Shown: piece after piece, positions 1-5,735 of the stretch
How positions within the stretch are numbered: the stretch's first letter is position 1
Layout: the number at the start of each line of letters is the position of its first letter
Source of the DNA: Pseudomonadota bacterium
Lineage (GTDB): Bacteria > Bdellovibrionota > Bdellovibrionia > Bdellovibrionales > JAEYZS01
DNA: 6,732 nt
Direction of reading: 5' to 3'
NCBI GenBank assembly: GCA_023427925.1
Contig: JAEYZS010000023.1
Location: forward strand, 1 to 6,732
Translations under genes and position numbers: made by a program
The notes under the pieces: generated by a model
Seen by the model: the letters and a program-made list of their open reading frames with translations, nothing else
The model's database searches: none
Told to the model about the DNA's origin: nothing

Positions 1-1
1 A

Positions 2-1414
2 AACTTTAGAGATATCAATCCCCTAGTGTCTCCGATTAAAACCATTTACTTAGTTATTCTCTGTTTGATGACTATGGTAATTATGTTGGGCGCAACATGG
101 TTCGGTTTTTATCTTGCGAAACAGTTGGCGACTCCACTTGCATCTTTGGGTGAGGCAGCCGACCAAGTGGCTCAAGGAAATTATCAGCAAGTAAACATTG
201 AAACCGGCTCTCAAGAAATCAATCAGTTGGTTAAAAACTTCAACAGAATGACTGCATCTTTATCCGAGTCCGAAAAAGAAATCTTAGAGGTGAACAAAAA
301 CCTTAAAACCACTCTTGATATTTTGGACGAGCACAATAGATACATCGAAGTTATTTTATCTAATGTTAGTGCTGGTGTGATTTCTGTGGATAGAGAAGAC
401 AATATTACAACGATGAACCCTAAAGCGGCTCAGCTTCTCCGCATACCTCTAGACAAATACATCGGAAGAAACGTCTACGATATTCTTCAAGGACAAAACA
501 AAGAGACTTATCGTGAAATTGTGACTCAAATGCGAAAAAACAATTTTAAGAATCTTCAAAAGGAACTGCGTATTCCTATTGGTGATGATTCTCTATTGAT
601 GAAGTTAACGATCACAATGCTTAAGGATGAGCGAGCAAAAGATTTAGGCTTTGTCATTGTTTTTGACGATCTTACAGAACTCGTTAACGCGCAAAGAGCA
701 TCCGCATGGAGAGAGGTCGCAAGACGTATTGCCCATGAAATCAAAAACCCTCTTACGCCAATTAAGCTGTCAGCTCAACGGCTAGAAAAGAAATTCGGAG
801 ACCAGGTGCAGGATCCGGCGTTCCAGGCTTGCACCGAAATGATCATAAAACAGGTGGATGAATTAAAAAATCTTGTGAACGAGTTTAGTTCGTTTGCAAG
901 AATGCCGCAGATTAATCCAAAGATGGGTTCGCTCAACAATATTATACAAGAGACCTTGGTGCTTTACTCAACCGGACACAAGGAAACCCAGTTTAATTTT
1001 TACCCAGATCAAAGTCTTCCGGATTTTGAGTTTGACCAAGAACAAATCAAACGTGTGATTACAAATTTGTTAGAAAATGCAGTTGCCGCTTTAAGCGGAT
1101 CCCAAGGGCCTACGATTGAGCTGGTGACCCAGTTTGATGCTCAGTTGAGTATCGTTAAAGTGCGAATTAAAGATAATGGTTGCGGAATCGATTCTGATGT
1201 GAGAGATCGGATTTTTGAACCTTATTTCAGTACTCGAGATAGCGGCACAGGATTAGGTCTAGCGATTGTAAAGAGAATCATAGAAGATCATCACGGGTTT
1301 ATCAGAGCATTTTCAAATCAGCCTACTGGAACGGAGTTTGTCATCGAGTTGCCAGTGGTTGGTTTAAAGAAAACAGGAACGGAGGAGAGTCGTGAGTATG
1401 AGAACAAAGCATAA
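2..1414 (+). CDS. ntrY: NtrY-like sensor histidine kinase, 5'-truncated by window edge
   Basis: Inner-membrane two-component sensor kinase that would phosphorylate the regulator encoded next. Counting from the GTG at 26 as residue 1, a membrane helix lies at about 5-31 (ending WFGFYLAKQ, typical of NtrY), then HAMP (about 32-84), PAS (about 105-222), HisKA with the phosphoacceptor in AHEIKNPLTPIKLSAQRL (H237), and HATPase_c with N351 in the N-box, DNGCGI (383-388), IFEPYFSTR, and GTGLGL (407-412). All catalytic boxes are intact, so it should be active. The frame stays open upstream of position 26 to the window edge (codons NFRDINPL precede), no ribosome binding site precedes the GTG, and NtrY proteins normally have a large N-terminal sensor region with further helices. 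I therefore take this as the C-terminal two thirds or so of a longer gene. The stop overlaps ntrX by 23 nt. The family assignment is strong; a nitrogen-specific signal is not shown. Confidence 0.93.
   Translation, partial: NFRDINPLVSPIKTIYLVILCLMTMVIMLGATWFGFYLAKQLATPLASLGEAADQVAQGNYQQVNIETGSQEINQLVKNFNRMTASLSESEKEILEVNKNLKTTLDILDEHNRYIEVILSNVSAGVISVDREDNITTMNPKAAQLLRIPLDKYIGRNVYDILQGQNKETYREIVTQMRKNNFKNLQKELRIPIGDDSLLMKLTITMLKDERAKDLGFVIVFDDLTELVNAQRASAWREVARRIAHEIKNPLTPIKLSAQRLEKKFGDQVQDPAFQACTEMIIKQVDELKNLVNEFSSFARMPQINPKMGSLNNIIQETLVLYSTGHKETQFNFYPDQSLPDFEFDQEQIKRVITNLLENAVAALSGSQGPTIELVTQFDAQLSIVKVRIKDNGCGIDSDVRDRIFEPYFSTRDSGTGLGLAIVKRIIEDHHGFIRAFSNQPTGTEFVIELPVVGLKKTGTEESREYENKA
1381..1387 (+). 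promoter_or_regulatory. Ribosome binding site for ntrX
   Basis: GGAGGAG lies inside the 3' end of ntrY. Its GGAGG core ends 6 nt before the GTG at 1392 and 12 nt before the in-frame ATG at 1398, which favours GTG. Its position within the upstream gene fits translational coupling of kinase and regulator. Confidence 0.7.
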
Positions 1415-2726
1415 AGTATTGGTCGTCGACGATGAAAAACCAATATGTGAAGTTTTGACTGCGGAACTATTAGATGAAGGATATGAAGTAGCGGTTGCCA
1501 ACAACGGTGAAAGCGCGCTGAAGTCCATTGAGACCTTTGATCCGGATGTAGTTTTACTGGATATCTGGATGCCGGGTAAAATTGACGGTATCGAAGTTCT
1601 TCAGGCGGCTCGTTCTCGCTTCCAAAATCCCGAATTCATTATGATGTCAGGTCACGGAACAATCGAAACAGCGGTCAAGGCAACAAAGCTAGGAGCATGG
1701 GACTTTGTCGAAAAGCCGTTGTCTAGTGACCGTATATTTATTCTGATCAAAAACATTTTAGCGTATCAACAAGAGCGTAACGAAAAAATGGCCCTGCTCA
1801 ACAAACTGAGAAAGAATTTTGCAATCTATGGTCATTCACAACCAATTCAAGATTTAAAAAAGAATATTGCAAGAGTCGCGCACACAAATGAAACGTGTCT
1901 GATACAAGGCCAAATGGGTGTGGGCAAAACCTTAGTCGCTCAAAATATACACTATCTCTCAGAGAGAGCGAGTCAGCCATTTGTTGAAATCAACTGCCGT
2001 CTGGTTCCGCAAGATCTCATCGATATGCAAATATTCGGCTTCGACAAGAAGCCTTTGATTGGATTAGATGAAACGCAAAAAGGAAAGGTGGATCTTGTTC
2101 AAGGAGGGACTCTCTATCTAAAAGAAATTTCTTATCTCAATAAGGACACCTTAGCAAAGATTGCAAAGCTAATTGAAACTAAGAATTTCCAAAGAGTGGG
2201 AAGTCAGCAAACTTTAGAATCGGACGTTCGAATTATAGCTTCCAGCACGCAGCCTTTGGATGATAAAACCGCTGCAATTTTTTCGAAAACTCCGCTCATA
2301 GTTCCGGCGTTAAAGGACAGGTGCGACGACATTCCTGTTCTCGTTCAGCACTTTAGCGAAATTTATGCGAACGAAAGCGGTACGAGAACAAAAAATATTA
2401 CAGATGATGCATTAGAAACACTCACTGCTTACTCTTGGCCAGGAAACGTAAGAGAGCTTAAGAACTTTATTGAGCGTGTATATATCTTGGTAGAAAAGGA
2501 CGAAGTGGATTCTAAAGATTTATCAGAGTCAGGATTAGTTGTTGGACCGGATCAAGGTGCAATTACGGGTTCAAGCTTGAAAATTGCCCGCGCTATTTTT
2601 GAGAAACAATATATTCTTAAAAAGTTAGAAGAAAACAGAGGCAATGTTAGTAAGACAGCAGAAATGATTGGATTAGAAAGAAGTCATTTGCACAGAAAAA
2701 TGAAAACCTATGGAATTGAGAGCTAG
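1392..2726 (+). CDS. ntrX: NtrX-like response regulator with degenerate AAA+ domain
   Basis: Cytoplasmic partner of the preceding kinase. The receiver domain (about 8-125) has the acidic pair D13/D14, phosphoacceptor D57, S86 and K108. The AAA+ domain (about 145-370) keeps a Walker A (GQMGVGKT, 173-180) and the WPGNVREL block (349-356). The C-terminal Fis-type helix-turn-helix (about 405-444) ends in ERSHLHRKMKTYGI, a hallmark of NtrX. The GAFTGA position reads KPLIGL (220-225), Walker B reads LYLKEI with K244 in place of Asp, sensor I lacks its usual Asn (T286), and there is no arginine between R280 and R310, where the arginine fingers normally lie. Sigma-54 activation and ATP hydrolysis are therefore unlikely, and direct repression or activation through DNA binding is more likely. 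The start could be GTG at 1392 or ATG at 1398; the Shine-Dalgarno spacing favours GTG. Confidence 0.92.
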   Translation: MSMRTKHKVLVVDDEKPICEVLTAELLDEGYEVAVANNGESALKSIETFDPDVVLLDIWMPGKIDGIEVLQAARSRFQNPEFIMMSGHGTIETAVKATKLGAWDFVEKPLSSDRIFILIKNILAYQQERNEKMALLNKLRKNFAIYGHSQPIQDLKKNIARVAHTNETCLIQGQMGVGKTLVAQNIHYLSERASQPFVEINCRLVPQDLIDMQIFGFDKKPLIGLDETQKGKVDLVQGGTLYLKEISYLNKDTLAKIAKLIETKNFQRVGSQQTLESDVRIIASSTQPLDDKTAAIFSKTPLIVPALKDRCDDIPVLVQHFSEIYANESGTRTKNITDDALETLTAYSWPGNVRELKNFIERVYILVEKDEVDSKDLSESGLVVGPDQGAITGSSLKIARAIFEKQYILKKLEENRGNVSKTAEMIGLERSHLHRKMKTYGIES

Positions 2727-2733
2727 ATAAAGT

Positions 2734-2739
2734 AAAGGA
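2734..2739 (+). promoter_or_regulatory. Ribosome binding site for proS
   Basis: AAAGGA lies in the 24-nt gap after ntrX, 11 nt before the proS ATG. This is slightly long spacing but is the only purine-rich match there. No promoter is evident in this short gap, so proS is probably read from the ntrYX transcript or from a promoter inside ntrX. Confidence 0.5.
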
Positions 2740-2750
2740 CAGCAAGATTT

Positions 2751-4439
2751 ATGAAGTGGACTCAGACACATATTTTTACATTGAGAGAAGCGCCTTCAGA
2801 CGCGGAACTCGCATCTCATAAACTTTTAATGAGAGGCGGCTACGTAAAAAAAATAGCCCCGGGCATTTTTGTTTACAATGATTTAGCGTTGCGTGTGATC
2901 CGTAAAATCGAAGCCATCGTTAGAAAAGAAATGAACAAATATGCTACTGAAATCCTAATGCCTATGGTTCAACCTAGAGAGCTTTGGGATGAAACAAATA
3001 GATGGTCGCAAATGAGCGAGCTTTTAAAATTTAAGAACCGAGCCGATCAGTGGTTCTGTCTTGGTGGAACCCATGAAGAGGTTGTGACTGACGTTGTAAG
3101 AACAGATGTAAAGTCCTACAGAGATCTCCCAAAGTTTCTATACCAGATTCAAACAAAATATAGAGATGAAATTCGTCCAAGATATGGGTTAATGCGCGCA
3201 CGTGAGTTCATAATGAAGGACGCCTATTCATTTGATACAAATGTAGAAGAAGCTCATAAGAGTTACGATAAGATGTACTCGGCTTATAATAATATATATA
3301 AACAAATGGGCTTAGATTACAGAGTGGTTCAGGCCGATGCGGGAAACATTGGTGGAAGTAAAACTCACGAGTTCCAAGTTTTAGCAGAAGCCGGTGAAGA
3401 CTACTTGTTAGTAGCAGATGAAGTGGCATTTAACGTTGAAGTTGCACCAATAAATGTACCTGAGCCTGAAAAGGGTGAAGCTCCTAGAGAAATGGAGGAA
3501 TTTGCGACTCCAGGATTGAAAACCATCGAGGAGCTTGCAAAGTCTCTCAATGTAAAACCAGAAAATCTGGTTAAGACACTTTTCTTGAAGAAAGAAGATG
3601 GAAAACCTATTTGTGTGATCATAAGAGGCTCTGACGAACTTAATCCAGTAAAGCTTAAGAACCTTATCAAAGGTATAAACCCACCTGAAATGATGACGGA
3701 TGAAGAAGTAAAAGCGTTGACGGGCGCGAGCCCGGGCAGTTGTGGCCCACAAGGATTGAAAGTGCCTGTTTATATGGATAACTATTTGCTCGGTCGTACA
3801 AACTATGTTGTTGGTGCAAATAAAGATGGATTCCATGTTCGCAACGTAAACCCAGAAAGAGATTTTAAAGTAACGGCAACGGGTGACTTGAGACTGGCGA
3901 AGGAAGGTGACTTAGCGCCAAATGGTAAGCCCTATAGGGCTTACAAGGGCATTGAAGTTGGGCATATCTTTTATCTCGGAACAAAGTATTCTGAAGCAAT
4001 GAAGGCTGTTTATTTGGATAAAAACGGTAGAACTCAACCTATTGAGATGGGTTGTTATGGAATCGGTGTTTCAAGAACTATGCAGGCAGCGATTGAACAA
4101 AACCATGATGCCAATGGAATTGTATGGCCTAAAGAAATTGCTCCATATCAGGTTCATATTTCAGTTTTGGATCCAAAAGATGAAAAAGTTATGTCTCAAG
4201 CTCAGAAGCTCCATGATGCTTTGGAAGAGGTCGATATTGAAGTCTTATTAGACGATCGAGACGAGCGACCTGGTATTAAGTTTAAAGATGCGGACCTTCT
4301 TGGATTTCCGCTTCGTGTGAATATTGGGAAAAAAGGATTGGATAACAACGAAGTAGATTTGGTGGTAAGGAAAACAGGTGAACAATCTAAATTGGCTCCC
4401 GATCAAGTCTATTCTCGAATTGTAGAGCTTTTAAATTAA
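2751..4439 (+). CDS. proS: Prolyl-tRNA synthetase, bacterial type with editing insertion
   Basis: Class II aminoacyl-tRNA synthetase that activates proline with ATP and charges tRNA-Pro in the cytoplasm. The 562 residues match the usual bacterial (E. coli-type) length of about 570. Order seen: motif 1 region (about 45-80, ending MPMVQPRELW), GGTHEEV (105-111), motif 2 around RPRYGLMRAREFIMKD (142-157), then a YbaK-like INS editing domain (about 255-375) between motifs 2 and 3. K275 in ENLVKT fits the conserved editing lysine. Motif 3 is GCYGIGVSR (434-442), and the C-terminal anticodon-binding domain runs from about 463 to 562 (IAPYQVHI, DDRDERPGIKFKDADLLG). All signature residues look intact. 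The ATG start aligns with typical ProS N-termini (MKWTQTHIFTLREAPSDAE). The gene carries an unusual 20-bp perfect palindrome at codons 392-398, and a tRNA gene follows 6 nt after its stop. Confidence 0.97.
   Translation: MKWTQTHIFTLREAPSDAELASHKLLMRGGYVKKIAPGIFVYNDLALRVIRKIEAIVRKEMNKYATEILMPMVQPRELWDETNRWSQMSELLKFKNRADQWFCLGGTHEEVVTDVVRTDVKSYRDLPKFLYQIQTKYRDEIRPRYGLMRAREFIMKDAYSFDTNVEEAHKSYDKMYSAYNNIYKQMGLDYRVVQADAGNIGGSKTHEFQVLAEAGEDYLLVADEVAFNVEVAPINVPEPEKGEAPREMEEFATPGLKTIEELAKSLNVKPENLVKTLFLKKEDGKPICVIIRGSDELNPVKLKNLIKGINPPEMMTDEEVKALTGASPGSCGPQGLKVPVYMDNYLLGRTNYVVGANKDGFHVRNVNPERDFKVTATGDLRLAKEGDLAPNGKPYRAYKGIEVGHIFYLGTKYSEAMKAVYLDKNGRTQPIEMGCYGIGVSRTMQAAIEQNHDANGIVWPKEIAPYQVHISVLDPKDEKVMSQAQKLHDALEEVDIEVLLDDRDERPGIKFKDADLLGFPLRVNIGKKGLDNNEVDLVVRKTGEQSKLAPDQVYSRIVELLN
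3925..3944. repeat. 20-bp perfect palindrome inside proS
   Basis: GTAAGCCC - TATA - GGGCTTAC is a perfect inverted repeat with 8-nt arms and a self-complementary centre. It lies within the codons for G392 to Y398, between the editing insertion and motif 3. In mRNA it could form an 8-bp hairpin with a UAUA loop. There is no T-run after it, so it is not an intrinsic terminator. Confidence 0.85.
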
Positions 4440-4444
4440 ATCGG

Positions 4445-4520
4445 GTCCCCATAGCTCAACTGGATAGAGCCACGGTTTCCTAAACCGTAGATCCACGTTC
4501 AAGTCGTGGTGGGGATGCCA
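4445..4520 (+). tRNA. trnR: tRNA-Arg (anticodon CCU)
   Basis: A full cloverleaf can be drawn by hand. The acceptor 4445-4451 pairs with 4510-4516 (first pair G-U). The D-stem is GCTC/GAGC (4454-4457, 4467-4470) with loop GG at 4462-4463 and A20 at 4464, an arginine identity base. The anticodon stem is ACGGT/ACCGT around loop TTCCTAA, giving CCU at 4479-4481. There is a 4-nt variable region, and T-stem CCACG/CGTGG around TTCAAGT. Discriminator G is followed by an encoded CCA (4518-4520). It reads AGG codons. It lies between proS and pyrF on the same strand with no visible promoter of its own, so it is probably cut from the operon transcript by RNase P and 3' processing enzymes. Confidence 0.96.
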
Positions 4521-4552
4521 CTATTAGACAGGCGTAGGTGCTCATTAAAAAC

Positions 4553-4556
4553 GAGG
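4553..4556 (+). promoter_or_regulatory. Possible ribosome binding site for pyrF
   Basis: GAGG lies 8 nt before an in-frame TTG at 4565, the best Shine-Dalgarno/start combination near the gene. The ATG at 4586, which gives the family-like N-terminus, has only GAAG 2 nt upstream of it. The start is therefore not settled by the sequence alone. Confidence 0.35.
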
Positions 4557-4585
4557 TTTTGCTTTTGAACAATAATTTTGAAGTC

Positions 4586-5281
4586 ATGAAGAACCCTATC
4601 TTTTTAGCTCTAGATTTGGATGACAAGTATCAGGCTCTAAACTTAGTTGAAAAAAGCAAGAATCTTGTAGGTGGATTTAAGATCGGTCCGAGATTGGTTT
4701 TTCGTCATGGAACAGAAATCATCTCTCAAATTTCAAAAATTGCTCCCGTATTTTTAGATTTTAAATTTCTTGATATACCGTCAACTATGGATTCGGCAGT
4801 GAGGGCTGCTTTTGAAGCCGGAAGTACTTTTGTTACCGTTCACGCCACGAGCGGCCCCGAAGCTCTAAAGCTTTTAGCAAAGACCGAAAAAGAACTCGCA
4901 AAGATTCGGCCATTTCATATCCTAGCCGTGACGTTATTAACGAGCTTTTCAAATGACACACTTCCTGCGAACTACGATAACACCTCAATTGCGGAGCAGA
5001 TCGGGGCATTGGTGCAGCAGTCTGTGGATTGCGGGATTACATGTTTCGTATGTTCACCCCATGAACTGAAAACATTAAAAGAAAAATTTCCGCATTGTCA
5101 TTTCACCACACCGGGAATTCGACTGCAAGGCAGTCCCTCGGATGATCAAAAAAGAACGGACACACCGAGCGAAGCCCTAAAAAAAGGGGCCTCCGCTTTA
5201 GTTATAGGGAGACCCGTTTACAATGCTCAAGATCCTCAAAATGTTTTAAATGAAATTCTATCCTCGCTGGGCGGCTATTAA
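4586..5281 (+). CDS. pyrF: Orotidine-5'-phosphate decarboxylase
   Basis: Decarboxylates OMP to UMP, the last step of de novo pyrimidine synthesis; a cytoplasmic TIM-barrel dimer in known members. From the ATG at 4586 the product is 231 residues, the usual length. It shows the substrate-binding Asp in FLALDLDD (D10), K32 in GGFKIG, the catalytic DxKxxD in LDFKFLDIPSTM (D58, K60, D63), VTVHATSG (84-90), and the phosphate-binding TPGIR (175-179) and VIGRPV (206-211). The usual His in DLKFHDIPNT is Leu here and the Asn is Ser, outside the catalytic set. The frame stays open upstream to a TTG at 4565 and a GTG at 4538, so an N-terminal extension of up to 16 residues is possible. I chose the ATG because family members begin just before the LALD strand. 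It follows tRNA-Arg in the same operon and ends sharing stop-codon bases with the convergent gene. Confidence 0.95.
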   Translation: MKNPIFLALDLDDKYQALNLVEKSKNLVGGFKIGPRLVFRHGTEIISQISKIAPVFLDFKFLDIPSTMDSAVRAAFEAGSTFVTVHATSGPEALKLLAKTEKELAKIRPFHILAVTLLTSFSNDTLPANYDNTSIAEQIGALVQQSVDCGITCFVCSPHELKTLKEKFPHCHFTTPGIRLQGSPSDDQKRTDTPSEALKKGASALVIGRPVYNAQDPQNVLNEILSSLGGY

Positions 5282-5568
5282 TAGCACTTGCCGCGATAGT
5301 ATTGAACCATTTTAGTGACTTCAGTAACAGAGCCTTCGCAGCTAACTTCAGCTGTATACCAAATGTATTTTGATAGATTCAAGAATCGGTTATCAACTTC
5401 TGTAGCAACGACATCGCTAACGACTTCACAGTCTGTAAATAACGCTAGAGTTCTGATTTTATCTTCTCCAACTTCAAAACAAGCTTCGATTAGCGCTTGG
5501 TCTGAAATTGCAAATGCGTTGGAAGACAAAAAGAAAGTCATTAAAGCAAACAATAAGATCTTATTCAC
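5278..5568 (-). CDS. Small exported four-cysteine protein, unknown function
   Basis: I do not recognise this 96-residue protein. It starts with GTG (read on the minus strand at 5568-5566) and has a clear Sec signal peptide: basic MNK, a hydrophobic core to about residue 16, and a likely type I cleavage after SNAFA (A20/I21). There is no lipobox cysteine, so it should be soluble in the periplasm or secreted. The mature part of about 76 residues has four cysteines (C30, C47, C77, C95), an even number that suits two disulfide bonds, and is acidic in its first half. A good ribosome binding site (AAAGGGG, 6-nt spacing) supports the start and the strand. It faces pyrF tail to tail and is divergent from the methyltransferase gene, so it is probably a single-gene transcript. 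Confidence 0.78.
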   Translation of the reverse strand: MNKILLFALMTFFLSSNAFAISDQALIEACFEVGEDKIRTLALFTDCEVVSDVVATEVDNRFLNLSKYIWYTAEVSCEGSVTEVTKMVQYYRGKCY

Positions 5569-5574
5569 GAGTTA

Positions 5575-5581
5575 CCCCTTT
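5575..5581 (-). promoter_or_regulatory. Ribosome binding site for the exported small protein
   Basis: Read on the minus strand this is AAAGGGG, 6 nt before the GTG start at 5568. It supports GTG as the start and the minus strand as the coding strand. Confidence 0.65.
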
Positions 5582-5637
5582 TGATTTGATCTTACTCTAG
5601 CTATTGCTGCGAGAAAAATCTTTAGGCAATTTGAGGT

Positions 5638-5667
5638 TTGTAAGTCTTACTTTATCTCAATTAAAAT
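5638..5667 (+). promoter_or_regulatory. Candidate sigma-70-type promoter for the methyltransferase gene
   Basis: TTGTAA (5638-5643), an 18-nt spacer and TAAAAT (5662-5667) match the -35/-10 consensus at 4/6 and 5/6 positions. Transcription would begin near 5674, leaving a leader of about 60 nt that contains the hairpin at 5695-5720. GTAAGTCTTAC, with 5-bp arms, overlaps the -35 end. This is an unaided consensus match in AT-rich DNA, so confidence is modest. Confidence 0.35.
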
Positions 5668-5694
5668 AGTGTTTAAAAGATTTCAGAGTGCTTA

Positions 5695-5720
5695 TGCGGT
5701 TGCAATTTTCAGCAAGCGCA
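5695..5720 (+). promoter_or_regulatory. Leader hairpin upstream of the methyltransferase start
   Basis: TGCGGTTGC (5695-5703) pairs with GCAAGCGCA (5712-5720) over 9 positions with a single G-G mismatch, around an 8-nt loop AATTTTCA. It ends 15 nt before the ATG at 5736. Outside it, AGTGTTTA (5668-5675) is exactly complementary to TAAACACT (5723-5730). The gene has no recognisable Shine-Dalgarno, so leader structure may matter for its translation; this role is inferred. Confidence 0.5.
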
Positions 5721-5735
5721 AGTAAACACTGAGTC

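Noticed and set aside
3408..3836. Open frame of 142 codons on the minus strand, antisense to proS
   Set aside because: It lies wholly inside an intact, motif-complete proS, and its composition (rich in Phe, Arg, His, Tyr) looks like an antisense shadow.
5160..5200. CCC-T-A7-GGGG segment in pyrF as a terminator for the opposite-strand gene
   Set aside because: Read on the minus strand the T-run sits in the loop rather than after the stem, and the pairing is only a few bases.
5315..5584. Open frame of 89 codons on the plus strand opposite the small exported protein
   Set aside because: The minus-strand frame has a signal peptide, balanced cysteines and a good ribosome binding site; the plus frame is Ser/Thr-rich with none of these.
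5583..5680. Promoter for the minus-strand small protein (TTTTCT, 17 nt, TAAGAT on the minus strand)
   Set aside because: Both elements match consensus poorly; a promoter must exist in this gap, but I cannot place it with confidence.
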